From NCBI RefSeq assembly GCF_018274385.1, contig NZ_JAAFYZ010000035.1, positions 1-62,425 of the forward strand: a stretch of DNA of 62,425 nt, written 5' to 3'. The position numbers and the translations under genes were made by a program. Origin of the DNA: Catenulispora pinistramenti. GTDB lineage: Bacteria > Actinomycetota > Actinomycetes > Streptomycetales > Catenulisporaceae. Within the stretch, counting starts at the first letter, position 1. Each line of letters starts with the position of its first letter. The notes beneath the pieces were generated by a model that was not told where the DNA came from, did no database searches, and saw only the letters and a program-made list of their open reading frames with translations. This document shows, one piece after another, positions 26,100-35,720 of the stretch.

Positions 26100-26726
26100 C
26101 CCCAACAACCGCTGCTCTTTCGCCACCGCGACCGCCCCGGCCCGCGTGTCCACCCCGAGCTTGTCGTAGATCCGCCCGAGGTGGGTCTTCACCGTGGCCT
26201 CGCTGATGAACAGCTTCTTGGCGATGTCGCGGTTGCCGAGCCCCTGCGCCAGCTGCGCGAGGATGTCCCGCTCCCGATCGGTGAGCGTCGGCCGGGGCGA
26301 GCGCAGCCGGGCCAGCATGCGGCTGGCCACCGGCGGCGACAACGCGGTCCGGCCCGCGGCGGCGGCACGGATGGCGGCGTAGAGCTCGTCCGGGGGTTCG
26401 GCTTTGAGCAGGTAGCCGGTGGCGCCGGCTTCCACGGCGCGGGTGATGTCGGCGTCGGTGTCGTAGGTGGTGAGGACCAGGATGCGCGGGGTGTCAGGGG
26501 TCGGATTCGGCGTGCGGATGCGGCGCGTGGCCTCCACGCCGTCGATGCCGTCGCCCAGCTGCAAGTCCATCAGCACGACATCAGGGTTCACCGATGCCGC
26601 GGTGACGACCGCCTCCTGGCCGCCGGCCGCCTCGCCGACCACCGCTATGTCATCGGCGCCGGCCAGCAACGCACGCAGACCGGCGCGCACCACCGCGTGG
26701 TCATCGCAAATAAGTACCCTGATCAC
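26097..26726 (-). CDS. NarL/LuxR-type response regulator (SenR-like)
   Basis: A 209-residue two-component regulator. The receiver domain has acidic Asp8/Asp9 and the phosphoacceptor Asp54 (VVLMDLQLGD), with TT and K switch residues (LVLTTYD, LLKAEP). The C-terminal LuxR helix-turn-helix runs from LTDRERDILAQLAQGLGNRD through ISEATVKTHLGRIYDKLGV. The GTG start at 26726 overlaps the kinase stop as GTGA. With the kinase and the divergent HbpS-like gene it resembles SenR of the HbpS-SenS-SenR system of Streptomyces reticuli, which controls oxidative stress and haem-related genes. The orthology is inferred. Confidence 0.9.
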   Translation of the reverse strand: MIRVLICDDHAVVRAGLRALLAGADDIAVVGEAAGGQEAVVTAASVNPDVVLMDLQLGDGIDGVEATRRIRTPNPTPDTPRILVLTTYDTDADITRAVEAGATGYLLKAEPPDELYAAIRAAAAGRTALSPPVASRMLARLRSPRPTLTDRERDILAQLAQGLGNRDIAKKLFISEATVKTHLGRIYDKLGVDTRAGAVAVAKEQRLLG

Positions 26727-27970
26727 GGCCTCGGCTCCACGGGGATCGCGACGGAGATGACGGTGCCCTGGCCGGGCGCCGATTCGACGGTCAGCGTGCC
26801 GCCGAGCTGAGCGGTGCGGGCGCGCATCGCGGCCAGGCCGTGGCCGCGCCCGGGGCGGTGGCCGGGGTGACGGCCGCCGTCCGGCTCGGCGGACGCGGGG
26901 AATCCGGCTCCGTCATCGGCCACATCCAGCAACACCTGGTCGTCCAGATACGTAAGGGTGAGCGCGGCGCGCCCCGCATCTGCGTGCTCTGCCACGTTCG
27001 CCAACGCTCCCTGCGCGATGCGCACCAAGGTGGACTGCACGCGCTCCGGCAACACCCGTGGCGTCCCGTCCACCGCGAACTCGGTCGGCGGCTGCGGCTG
27101 ACGTGCCGCGACGGCAGCCAGCGCCTCCGGCAACGTCGCCCCGGCCAGGTCCGACGGCGCCAGGTCCTGCACCAGCCGCCGCGCCTCGGCGAGGTTCTGG
27201 CCGCCGATCTCCGCGGCCGTGCGCACGTACTCGTGCGCGGCTCCCGGATCCGCCGGCCACGTCCGATCCGCCGCCTGCAACAGCATCGCCTGGCTCGACA
27301 GCCCCTGCGCCAGCGCGTCATGGATCTCCATCGACAACCGCTGCCGCTCGCCGAGCACCCCGGCCAACCGCTCCGACTCCCGCAGCCGCACCGCCTGCCG
27401 CCGCATGTGCGTGATCGCGCCCGCGCTGACCGCGGCCACCGCCACCGGAACCATCGTCAAGGTGGGGTCGAAGCCGACCGCCAACCGGTTCTGCGACACC
27501 ACGACCAGCACCGTCACCCCGGTCACCAGCGCCAACGCGGGCCAGGTCGGCAACGTGCGCAACCCGGTGACGAACAACGGCACCGCGCACCACGCGAAAC
27601 TCGGCGCCAGCAACACCAGCACCGTCCACAACGCGGTGGCCGCACCGAGCCAGAGCAGATGCGCCCGCGTGGGCCGCCCCACATCCGGCTCCCCGGTGAT
27701 GCCCAGCACAAGCCCGGCGCCGTAAACCACGGCCAGCGCCCCGGACAACGCGATCACCCACGGCGCGCGCGGCTCCCCGCGATGGTGCTGGAGGAAGCGG
27801 ACGGCCGAGGCGAGGAGAAGGAGGAAGAACGCCGAGTGCATGACGGCGGCCAGCCAGCGGGCGTCGGGGTCCAGGCGCGAGCGCTCGCGCGCGGAGCCAA
27901 TCGGTCGCGCGACGCTCGTGGCCTCGGCCAGGCCACCAGAGCGCCCGGCTGCCGACCGGTCCTCCCGCAT
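26723..27970 (-). CDS. Sensor histidine kinase, multi-span, HisKA_3 type (SenS-like)
   Basis: A 415-residue kinase from ATG 27970. After a charged N-terminus there are five or six hydrophobic segments between about residues 40 and 185. The dimerisation box SMEIHDALAQGLSSQ follows with phospho-His at about 217. The ATPase domain has VAEHA (N box) and DVADDGAGFP (G1), then GHGLAAMRAR (G2). The frame extends 63 codons further upstream, but that part has no conserved features. SenS of Streptomyces reticuli is likewise a five-span kinase whose activity is set by extracellular HbpS. The gene is coupled to the regulator by a GTGA overlap. Confidence 0.87.
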   Translation of the reverse strand: MREDRSAAGRSGGLAEATSVARPIGSARERSRLDPDARWLAAVMHSAFFLLLLASAVRFLQHHRGEPRAPWVIALSGALAVVYGAGLVLGITGEPDVGRPTRAHLLWLGAATALWTVLVLLAPSFAWCAVPLFVTGLRTLPTWPALALVTGVTVLVVVSQNRLAVGFDPTLTMVPVAVAAVSAGAITHMRRQAVRLRESERLAGVLGERQRLSMEIHDALAQGLSSQAMLLQAADRTWPADPGAAHEYVRTAAEIGGQNLAEARRLVQDLAPSDLAGATLPEALAAVAARQPQPPTEFAVDGTPRVLPERVQSTLVRIAQGALANVAEHADAGRAALTLTYLDDQVLLDVADDGAGFPASAEPDGGRHPGHRPGRGHGLAAMRARTAQLGGTLTVESAPGQGTVISVAIPVEPRP

Positions 27971-28173
27971 CGCCGCTCCGCTTCTCTCGCGCCAACCGTT
28001 CTTGATCTCCTCCCATCCATCCTGACCTGCCCTGATCGCCCCGGCGTCAACCGATCGGCCGACAAGCCCCTCGGCCACCCGGCGCGCCAGGTCCACCCGT
28101 CGCGTCGATCCGCGTGCCCGATTCGGCCCGCAGGATCGATAGCAAGCAACCCGAACCACCCCCAGGAGCGATC

Positions 28174-28725
28174 ATGACCACCTTCTCCACCCGGGCCCGC
28201 GTCATCACCGGAGCCGCCGGCCTGGCCGTCGTCGGCGCCGCCACCTTCGGCGCCCTCTCCGCCAACGCCGACGCCAAGACGGACACCAAGCCGGACACCA
28301 AGGCGGCCAATGCCAAGGGCCTCATCACCACCCAGCACCTGTCCGCCGCCTCCGCGACCAAGGCGGCGCAGGCCGCGCTCAACGCCGCGACCAAGGCCGG
28401 CCAGCACGTCTCGGTGGCCGTGGTGGACCGCGACGGCAACGTCATCGTCCAACTGCGCGGCGACGGCGCGGGCCCGCAGTCCTTCGACTCGGCCGAGCAG
28501 AAGGCCTTCACCGCCGTGTCGTGGAACAACAAGACCTCGGCCCTGGTGAACAACCTGCAGCAGACCCCGACCCTGAAGGACATCCCCGGCACCCTGTTCC
28601 TGGCCGGCGGCGTCCCGGTGGACGCCGACAACGCCCCGGTCGCCGGGGTCGGCGTGGCCGGCGCGCCGAGCGGGGCGATGGACGAGGCGTACGCTCAGGC
28701 CGGGGCTGACGCGATCACCAGGTAG
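28174..28725 (+). CDS. Secreted GlcG/HbpS family haem-binding-type protein
   Basis: A 183-residue exported protein. A Sec-type signal peptide (MTTFSTRARVITGAAGLAVV, then cleavage near SANA-DAK) precedes a Lys-rich linker. The GlcG/HbpS domain has SAVATKAAQ-like helices, VSVAVVDRDGNVIVQLRGDGAG, SAEQKAFTAVSW and PGTLFLAGGVPV. AGGAG lies just before ATG 28174. HbpS forms octamers that bind haem and modulate the SenS kinase. The divergent two-component genes here make that role likely. Most of the 203-base gap at 27971-28173 is probably shared promoter region. Confidence 0.87.
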   Translation: MTTFSTRARVITGAAGLAVVGAATFGALSANADAKTDTKPDTKAANAKGLITTQHLSAASATKAAQAALNAATKAGQHVSVAVVDRDGNVIVQLRGDGAGPQSFDSAEQKAFTAVSWNNKTSALVNNLQQTPTLKDIPGTLFLAGGVPVDADNAPVAGVGVAGAPSGAMDEAYAQAGADAITR

Positions 28726-28775
28726 GCAGCCGGATAAGCGTCAACCACCGAACAAGCGCCACGCGAAGGAGACCC

Positions 28776-29981
28776 ATGGCCACCCCCACCGTCGTCTTCA
28801 CCGGGATCCGCCCCCACGGCGGCGAGCCGATCGACCTGGTCGTCACCGACGGCGTCATCACCCGGCACGCGCCCGCCGGCACCGCCGCCGCGGCCACGCC
28901 GGGCGCGCAGGTCGTCAACGGCACCCGCCGGATCGCGCTGCCGACCATGGTCGACGCGCACATCCACCCGGACAAGACGGCGTGGGGCGAGCCGTGGGTC
29001 TCCCGCAAGCGCGCCACGGGCATCGCCGAACTCGGGCAGGCCGACGCGGAACTGTTCCGCGCCCTGCCCACCCCGGTCGGCGAGCGGGCCCGGCGCCTGA
29101 TGGCGCACGCCGCCGCGCAGGGGACCCGCGCGCTGCGGGCCCATGCCGACGTCGCCCCGGCCTTCGGACTGGCCGGGCTGGAAGGCGTGGCCGACGCGCG
29201 GGAGAAGCTGCGGGGCGTGGTGGACGTGCAGACCGTCGCATTCCCGCAGCACGGCGTGCACGCCGCCCCGGGCACCGCCGAGCTGATGGAGGAGGCGGCG
29301 CGCGCCGGCCTGGCCGACTTCATCGGCGGCATCGACCCGATCGCCTTCGACCACGACCTGACCGGCCAGCTGAACCTGGTGTTCGGGCTGGCCGACCGCT
29401 ACGGCGTCGGCGTCGACCTGCACCTGCACGACACCGGCCGGGACGGGCTCGACGTCTTCGACGCCGTGCTCCAGCGCACGCGCGCGCTGTCACTGGCCGG
29501 CCGGGTCACCGTCAGCCATTCCTTCGCCCTGGTCGGCCTGCCGGACGCCGAACTGGACCGGCGCGCCGCCGACCTGGCCGAGGCCGGCATCGGGCTGACG
29601 ACCGTCGCCCCGGCCGGCCGCACGCTGCCGGTCCGGCGGCTGCGCGAGCTCGGCGTGCGGGTCGGGCTGGGCTCGGACGGGGTGCGCGACTCCTGGTCGC
29701 CGTTCGGCAACGCCGACATGCTGCACCGCGCACACCTGATGGCGCGCTCGCTGCGGGCCCGGGTCGACGAAGACCTCGAACTCGGCTTCCACACCGCCGC
29801 GACCGCCGGCGCCGAACTGCTCGGCCTGCCGGTCAGCGACCTGAGTGTCGGCTCACCAGCGGACTTCTTCCTGGTCCGCGGCGAGTGCCTGGCGCAGGTG
29901 GTGGTGGACGTGCCGACGCGGGAGGTCGTGGTCCGCGGCGGCCGGGTGGTCGCCCGGGACGGGGAACTGGTCAGCGGCTGA
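28776..29981 (+). CDS. Cytosine deaminase-like metal-dependent amidohydrolase (CodA family)
   Basis: A 401-residue amidohydrolase of the cytosine deaminase/isoguanine deaminase group. HIHPDK gives metal-ligand His62 and His64. Further active-site segments are VDLHLHDTG (about 211), VTVSHSFALVG (about 247) and GLGSDGVRDSWSPFGNADML (about 295-315), which supplies the catalytic Asp. AAGGAG precedes ATG 28776. The reaction is probably hydrolytic deamination of a cytosine- or triazine-like ring, but the exact substrate cannot be read. The last 11 bases overlap the convergent DedA gene. Confidence 0.9.
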   Translation: MATPTVVFTGIRPHGGEPIDLVVTDGVITRHAPAGTAAAATPGAQVVNGTRRIALPTMVDAHIHPDKTAWGEPWVSRKRATGIAELGQADAELFRALPTPVGERARRLMAHAAAQGTRALRAHADVAPAFGLAGLEGVADAREKLRGVVDVQTVAFPQHGVHAAPGTAELMEEAARAGLADFIGGIDPIAFDHDLTGQLNLVFGLADRYGVGVDLHLHDTGRDGLDVFDAVLQRTRALSLAGRVTVSHSFALVGLPDAELDRRAADLAEAGIGLTTVAPAGRTLPVRRLRELGVRVGLGSDGVRDSWSPFGNADMLHRAHLMARSLRARVDEDLELGFHTAATAGAELLGLPVSDLSVGSPADFFLVRGECLAQVVVDVPTREVVVRGGRVVARDGELVSG

Positions 29982-30630
29982 CGTCGTCCTGCGGCGTGGC
30001 GGCCGGGGGCTCTGTACTCCCGGCCGACTCCTCGGCGCTGTCAGCCCGCCGCCGCCGCACCCGCCACACGATCAGCCCGATGACCACGACCAACGCCACG
30101 AACCCTGCCAGGATCTTCCCCACCAAGTGCTCGACCCGGTCATAGGCGGCCCCGGTGAAGTAGCCCAACAGAGTGAACCCGACGCCCCACACCAACCCGC
30201 CGAGGGCGTTGAAGAGCAGGAACTTCCGATACGGAATACGCGAGATGGCGGCCAGCGGCGGCATCAGGGCCCGGAAGAAGGACACGAACCGCCCCAGGAA
30301 CACCGCCTCGGGCCCCCGCCGCCGAATCATCTCCCGGGCCTTGTCCAGCTTCACCCGGTGCCGCCGCAACGGCCGCGTGTTCAGCAACCGCTCCCCGAAG
30401 TGCCGCCCCACCTCGAACCCGACACTGTCCCCCGCGATCGCCGCGAACACCACCACGATCGCCAGGCCCCAGATCGACACGGTGCCCCGGTTCGCCAGCA
30501 CCCCGCCGATCACCGCCGCGGTCTCGCCGGGCAGGACGAAGCCGACGAAGAGCGCGTCCTCGGCGAAGACCAGCACGCCGACGACGACGTAGACGAGGGC
30601 CGGCGGAAGGTTGCTGAGCCAGTTGAGCAT
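29971..30630 (-). CDS. DedA family membrane protein
   Basis: A 219-residue SNARE-associated/DedA family membrane protein. The N-terminal LVFAEDALFVGFVLPGE, then GDSVGFEVGRHFGERL and FLGRFVSFFRALMPPLAA, are the family's conserved segments, including the key Glu and Arg residues. Five or so membrane spans end in a basic, acidic-tipped cytoplasmic tail. DedA proteins are lipid scramblases/flippases, notably for undecaprenyl phosphate or phospholipids. It starts 5 bases after the K+ channel gene and is probably co-transcribed with it. Confidence 0.92.
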   Translation of the reverse strand: MLNWLSNLPPALVYVVVGVLVFAEDALFVGFVLPGETAAVIGGVLANRGTVSIWGLAIVVVFAAIAGDSVGFEVGRHFGERLLNTRPLRRHRVKLDKAREMIRRRGPEAVFLGRFVSFFRALMPPLAAISRIPYRKFLLFNALGGLVWGVGFTLLGYFTGAAYDRVEHLVGKILAGFVALVVVIGLIVWRVRRRRADSAEESAGSTEPPAATPQDDVSR

Positions 30631-30635
30631 GGGGT

Positions 30636-31235
30636 TCAGCCGCCGATTCCGTGAACGATCATGGCTCGCGTCCGAGTCCGCAGCGCGGCGATCCCGCCGA
30701 CCAGGAACGCGAAGGTATAGACGAACTGCACCAGGACGACCGCGCGGGCCAGCTGCCCGCTCGGATGGATGTCGCCATAGCCGACGGTCGCCATGGTGAC
30801 GCCGGTGAAGTAGAGCGCGTCCAGCCGCGTCCCGAGCCCGACGAACTGGTTGTGGCGGGCAGCCATGGCCCAGTAGCTCGCCGCGAAGACCAGGATCGCG
30901 GCCCAGAAAAGGAGCAGGATGCCCAGGCCCGGATGGCGGTACCGGCCGGACCGATCAGTCAGCGCGCGATCGGTGGTCACCGTCATGCCGACGGCGAGCA
31001 GCGCGAGCAGGCCCACCGGGATCAGCCAGGCGAGCACCCGGTGCCGCGGCCCGATCACGCTGAAAGGGAGCGTGAAGTAGGCGACCGTGAGCAGGACCGG
31101 GCCCAGGGCCGCGGCGGCGAGGCGGGCCAGGGCCGGCATGCGGGGAAAGTGGCCAGCGTCCTCGCGAGCAGCACCACCGGCGCGGCCGCCATCACCGCCC
31201 CGCTCCTCCGGCTCTCGCTCGCCCTCGCTCTTCAT
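30636..31235 (-). CDS. Two-pore-helix potassium channel family protein (Ion_trans_2)
   Basis: A 199-residue membrane protein. A charged N-terminus (1-33) is followed by hydrophobic segments at about 36-60, 66-86 and 104-126. The pore helix ends in the selectivity filter TVGYGD (150-155), and the last span is at about 163-186. The filter sequence predicts K+ selectivity. No cytoplasmic RCK/TrkA domain is present, so gating control is unclear. It is followed after 5 bases by the DedA gene. Confidence 0.9.
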   Translation of the reverse strand: MKSEGEREPEERGGDGGRAGGAAREDAGHFPRMPALARLAAAALGPVLLTVAYFTLPFSVIGPRHRVLAWLIPVGLLALLAVGMTVTTDRALTDRSGRYRHPGLGILLLFWAAILVFAASYWAMAARHNQFVGLGTRLDALYFTGVTMATVGYGDIHPSGQLARAVVLVQFVYTFAFLVGGIAALRTRTRAMIVHGIGG

Positions 31236-31280
31236 CAGGTACTTGCTTTCCCACGCCGAGCCCCCGCGACGCGGCCGGCG

Positions 31281-32174
31281 TCACCCGTCCAGCCGCTCGA
31301 CCACCTGCTCGCAGAGCTCGTGGGTGGCCAAGGCGTCCTGGAGATCCGGGTACTGCGTCTCCCCGCGCACCGCTGCCAGGAAGTGCTCGCAGATCTGCTC
31401 GACCCCCTTCACCCGTCCGACCGGGTCCCAGCCCGTCGGTCCGTCGGCGAGGTCGTGGATGTCCCGGCGGTGCCCGTCCCCGATCAGCTGCAGCCGCTCG
31501 GCCTTCGTCCCCGCCCGCCGATTCATCGCGCCGAAGCAGGTGAATCCGGGCCCGGACAAGGTCAGCGCCACATGTTCCAGCATCCCGTCCTCGACCCGCC
31601 CGGACACCGTCACGTCCGACACCTCCCCCGGCGCCAGGAAGCGCAGCGTGTCCGCCACATGGATGAAGTCGTCGAACACGACGTCCCGCAGTACTCCCGG
31701 CGCGTCCGCCTCGTTCTTCTGCAGGATCACGGTCTCGCGCGGGGCCCGGGTGGCCGCGACGTAGGCCGGGGCGTGCCGGCGGTTGAAGCCGACCATCAGC
31801 GGTGTGCCGGTGCGCTCGGCGTGGCCGACCAGGGCGCGGGACTCGGCGAAGGTGTCGGCCAGCGGTTTGTCGACATACGTCGGCACCCCGGCGTCCAGCA
31901 GCCGGGTGACGACCTCCGCGTGCGCGACGGTCGCGACGTGCACGAAGGCCGCCGCCGGCCGGGCGTCGCCGAGCAGCGCCGCCAACTCAGTGAACCGGCA
32001 CGACGCCGGAACCCGGTACGCCGCACCCAGCGAGTCCAGCCGTCCACGGTCCCGCGTCACCAACCGCAGCCGCAGGTCAGCCCGCGTCCCCAGCACCGGC
32101 AGGTACGCCTTGCGAGCGATGCCGCCCAGCCCGATCACGGCGACCGCGAGCCCGTCACTGTCCATACCCGCCAT
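31281..32174 (-). CDS. Gfo/Idh/MocA family oxidoreductase
   Basis: A 297-residue NAD(P)-dependent dehydrogenase. The Rossmann motif VAVIGLGGIARKAYLP is near the N-terminus, and the conserved YVDKPLA (about 98-104) gives the Lys of the Gfo/Idh EKP-like motif. The C-terminal beta-sheet domain has the usual fold pattern. Substrates of this family are usually sugars, inositols or related alcohols; this one is undetermined. ATG 32174 was used, and a second ATG nine bases later is possible. It is divergent from the SUKH-type gene, with only 42 bases between them. Confidence 0.88.
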   Translation of the reverse strand: MAGMDSDGLAVAVIGLGGIARKAYLPVLGTRADLRLRLVTRDRGRLDSLGAAYRVPASCRFTELAALLGDARPAAAFVHVATVAHAEVVTRLLDAGVPTYVDKPLADTFAESRALVGHAERTGTPLMVGFNRRHAPAYVAATRAPRETVILQKNEADAPGVLRDVVFDDFIHVADTLRFLAPGEVSDVTVSGRVEDGMLEHVALTLSGPGFTCFGAMNRRAGTKAERLQLIGDGHRRDIHDLADGPTGWDPVGRVKGVEQICEHFLAAVRGETQYPDLQDALATHELCEQVVERLDG

Positions 32175-32216
32175 GGTCGCTCATATTGACGGTCCGCGCC
32201 GCTACGGTGTGGGGCC

Positions 32217-32879
32217 ATGACCGACGCTCAAGCCCCGGCCGACACCGCGGCGGGCCGCATAGCCGCCGCGCTCCAGGCCGCCGTGGCCACCGACGACCGG
32301 GCCGCCGCCTGGCGCGTCGCCGAACTCGTCGCCGCCGACTGGTCCGTGCGCCCGCTCGACGCCGCCGACGCCGACCGCTACACCGACGCCGACCTCGACG
32401 CCGCCGCGACCGCCCTCGGCCACCCCCTCCCGGCGGCGCTGCGCGAGGCGCTGAAGCTCTTCGGCCACCGCGACGACCTCACGCGCAGCCAGGATCCGCT
32501 CGCCAGGCCGGATGAGCTGGAGATCCACGAGGGCGCGCTCATCTTCCGCAACGAGAACCAGGGCGTCTGCTGGTGGGGGGTCCTGCTCGAAGACCTGGAC
32601 CAGGACGACCCGCCGACCTACTACTGCCCCGACCCGGCCGACAAGGCCGAGCAGACGTGGGACCGCTGGACCGACCGCCTGTCCCTGGCGATCATCGACA
32701 CCCTGATGGCCGAGACGGTCATCGCAGAGGTCGAAGACCTGACCGACGCCGGGGAACTCGGCGAATACGATCCCGGAGACGACCCCGGCCTCACCGCACT
32801 GCCGAAGATCCAGCCCGAGTGGGCCGAGGCCGCGTGGTATGTCGGCGACGACGTACTGGTCCATGGGCGCCCGGGATAA
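32217..32879 (+). CDS. SMI1/KNR4 (SUKH) family protein
   Basis: A 220-residue soluble protein. LDAAATALGHPLPAALREALKLFG followed by the RNENQGVCWWGVLL segment and DDPPTYY is the SUKH superfamily pattern. Members often act as immunity proteins against secreted nuclease toxins, but many in actinomycetes are orphans. No toxin gene is adjacent. The 42-base gap upstream leaves little room for a leader. A perfect terminator stem follows the stop directly. Confidence 0.85.
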   Translation: MTDAQAPADTAAGRIAAALQAAVATDDRAAAWRVAELVAADWSVRPLDAADADRYTDADLDAAATALGHPLPAALREALKLFGHRDDLTRSQDPLARPDELEIHEGALIFRNENQGVCWWGVLLEDLDQDDPPTYYCPDPADKAEQTWDRWTDRLSLAIIDTLMAETVIAEVEDLTDAGELGEYDPGDDPGLTALPKIQPEWAEAAWYVGDDVLVHGRPG

Positions 32880-32918
32880 AGCGCTCGCACCGGCCGATCG
32901 TCGGCCGGTGCGAGCGCT
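32880..32918. terminator. Bidirectional terminator, 18-bp perfect stem
   Basis: Arms at 32880-32897 and 32901-32918 (core CTCGCACCGGCCGA with its complement) pair perfectly around the 3-nt loop TCG. The stem sits between the convergent SUKH (plus) and aldo/keto reductase (minus) genes, and the left arm begins one base after the SUKH stop. Confidence 0.92.
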
Positions 32919-32938
32919 GGACTACCCGTCTACGCCGT

Positions 32939-33769
32939 CTACCCCACGTAGTTGAAGTGCGAGGGGTCCGGCCCGATCCGGCCGTCGTCCCGGCTCAGGT
33001 GCGAGACCTGGTCCATCTCGTCGCGGGTGAGTTCGAAGTCGAAGAGCTCGAAGTTCTCCTTGATGCGCGAGGGGGTCACCGACTTCGGGATGACGACGTC
33101 GCCGAGTTGCAGGTGCCAGCGGAGCACCACCTGGGCCGGGGTCTTGCCGTGTGCCTGGCCGATCCGGGCCAGGACCGGCTCCTTGAGCAGGTCGCCGCCT
33201 TGGCCGAGCGGGCTCCAGTCCTCGGTGATGATGCCGAGTTTCTCATTCAATTGCCGCATCGCCGGCTGCGGGAAGTAGGGGTGGAGCTCGATCTGGTTGA
33301 TCGCCGGGACCTTGGACGACTCGTCCACCAGGCGTTCCAGGGCGTCGGCGGGGAAGTTCGCGACCCCGACCGCCTTGGCCCGGCCATCGGAGTTGATCTT
33401 CTCCATGGCCCGCCAGCTCTCGATATACAAATCGCGTTCCGGCACCGGCCAGTGAATCAAATACAGGTCCACGTAGTCGGTGCCGAGCCGCTCCAGGCTC
33501 TGGTCGAAGGCCCGCAGGGTGGCGTCGTAGCCGTGGTCGGTGTTCCACAGCTTGGTGGTCAGGAAGACATCCTCGCGGTTCAGCCCGGAATCGCGGATGG
33601 CCCGGCCGACGCCGGTTTCGTTCTCGTAGGCGGCCGCGGTGTCGATGTGCCGGTAGCCGACCTCGAACGCGGTCGTGACCGCCGTGCGGGCCCCGTCGTC
33701 CGGGACCTGCCAGACGCCGAAACCCAACTGCGGGATCCGGACGCCGTCATTCAAAGTGATGTATTGCAT
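32939..33769 (-). CDS. Aldo/keto reductase
   Basis: A 276-residue NADPH-dependent reductase. The catalytic tetrad is visible: Asp43 and Tyr48 (HIDTAAAYENE), Lys73 (TTKLW) and His106 (LIHWP). The C-terminal IPKSVTPSRIKENFELFDF segment binds NADP. It resembles 2,5-diketo-D-gluconate reductase-type enzymes, which also detoxify aldehydes such as methylglyoxal. It follows the NAD(P)-binding gene by 4 bases, so the two form an operon. Confidence 0.94.
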   Translation of the reverse strand: MQYITLNDGVRIPQLGFGVWQVPDDGARTAVTTAFEVGYRHIDTAAAYENETGVGRAIRDSGLNREDVFLTTKLWNTDHGYDATLRAFDQSLERLGTDYVDLYLIHWPVPERDLYIESWRAMEKINSDGRAKAVGVANFPADALERLVDESSKVPAINQIELHPYFPQPAMRQLNEKLGIITEDWSPLGQGGDLLKEPVLARIGQAHGKTPAQVVLRWHLQLGDVVIPKSVTPSRIKENFELFDFELTRDEMDQVSHLSRDDGRIGPDPSHFNYVG

Positions 33770-33773
33770 TTCC

Positions 33774-34430
33774 TCATCCCTTCCACGCTTCGACCGCTTG
33801 AGAAATCGGGGTGTCGCCGGACACCAGTTCGAGGGTCTGCCGGACCGCGGCGTGCTGTTCGATGACCTCCGCCAGAACGTTCGCCACGTCGGCCCGGGGA
33901 ATGGTCCCGCGCCCGGTGCTCGGGGCCAGCCGCACCAGCCCCAGACCCGGCGTGTTCAGCAGGCCGCCGGGCCGGATGATGGTCCAGTCCAGATCCCGGG
34001 GCCGCAGGTCGTCCTCGGCCTTGGTCTTGGCGTCCAGGTAGGCCACCCAGGTCTGGTCCGAGCCCGGGGAGGCCGGCGCTCCGGCGCCCATTGACGAGAT
34101 CTGCACGAACCGCCGCACCCCGGCCAGCTCGGCGGCGTCGGCCAGCAGCACCGAACCACCGAGATCCACGGTGTACTTCCGCTCCGCGCTGCTCCCGCCG
34201 CCGGCCCCGGCCGCGAACACCACGGCGTCGGCGCCGCGGATCACCTCGGCCAGCGACTCCTTGGTGGCACTCTCCAGGTCGAACACCACCGGCTCGGCGC
34301 CGGCGGCCACCAGATCGGCGGCGCCGTCGGGACGCCGGAGCAGCCCCTGCGCGGTGTGTCCGTCGGCGCTCAGCCGCGCTTCCAGCAACAGGGCGATCTG
34401 TCCATGGCCGCCCGCAATCACGATACGCAT
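33774..34430 (-). CDS. NAD(P)-binding atypical short-chain dehydrogenase (NmrA/YhfK-like)
   Basis: A 218-residue atypical SDR. MRIVIAGGHGQIALLL supplies the nucleotide-binding glycines. VVFAAGAGGGSSAERKYTVD, then FVQISSMGAG and DWTIIRPGGLLN, match the NAD(P)H-binding sugar epimerase-like family. The usual Tyr-x3-Lys is displaced (AYLDAKTKAE). It is probably a redox sensor or reductase. It is co-transcribed with the AKR gene. Confidence 0.88.
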   Translation of the reverse strand: MRIVIAGGHGQIALLLEARLSADGHTAQGLLRRPDGAADLVAAGAEPVVFDLESATKESLAEVIRGADAVVFAAGAGGGSSAERKYTVDLGGSVLLADAAELAGVRRFVQISSMGAGAPASPGSDQTWVAYLDAKTKAEDDLRPRDLDWTIIRPGGLLNTPGLGLVRLAPSTGRGTIPRADVANVLAEVIEQHAAVRQTLELVSGDTPISQAVEAWKG

Positions 34431-34527
34431 GCGTCCTCCCTATCCCACCCGGGCGCGCGACGGGAGGTCGAGGCGACCGTTCGGACCAGGCAGCCCCGGA
34501 TCGGAACTGCCCCGCCCGACGCCGTCG

Positions 34528-34552
34528 GGGCTGCTCAGGCTTCGTGGGCTGC

Positions 34553-34558
<6 letters not shown>
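34528..34558. repeat. 13-nt direct repeat spanning the CurA-like gene stop
   Basis: GGGCTGCTCAGGC occurs at 34528-34540 and 34546-34558, an 18-base offset. The second copy contains the stop codon (TCA, 34553-34555 on the plus strand), and the first supplies an in-frame second stop five codons later. Confidence 0.7.
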
Positions 34559-35569
<1,011 letters not shown>

Positions 35570-35672
35570 GGGTTACTCCAAAAAAGTGAGGGTTGGGGGT
35601 GGGGCTCGGCCTTCTCATCGTCACCGAGGCCCGGCGGCGCTGCCACTCAGCCGCCGCTCATCGGCGCCCGGC

Positions 35673-35720
35673 TCAGCCGAGCGCCTTGGGTCAGCCGAGC
35701 GCCGTGCTCAGCCGATCGCC
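35673..35720. repeat. Three tandem copies of the DJ-1 gene end
   Basis: TCAGCCGAGCGCC at 35673-35685 and 35691-35703, and TCAGCCGATCGCC at 35708-35720. The third copy is the real gene end (TCA is its stop). The other two lie downstream of the gene on its own strand. Confidence 0.75.

Noticed and set aside
27971..28159. Longer start for the sensor kinase at 28159
   Set aside because: The additional 63 residues are Arg-rich without conserved features and would use up most of the shared promoter region.
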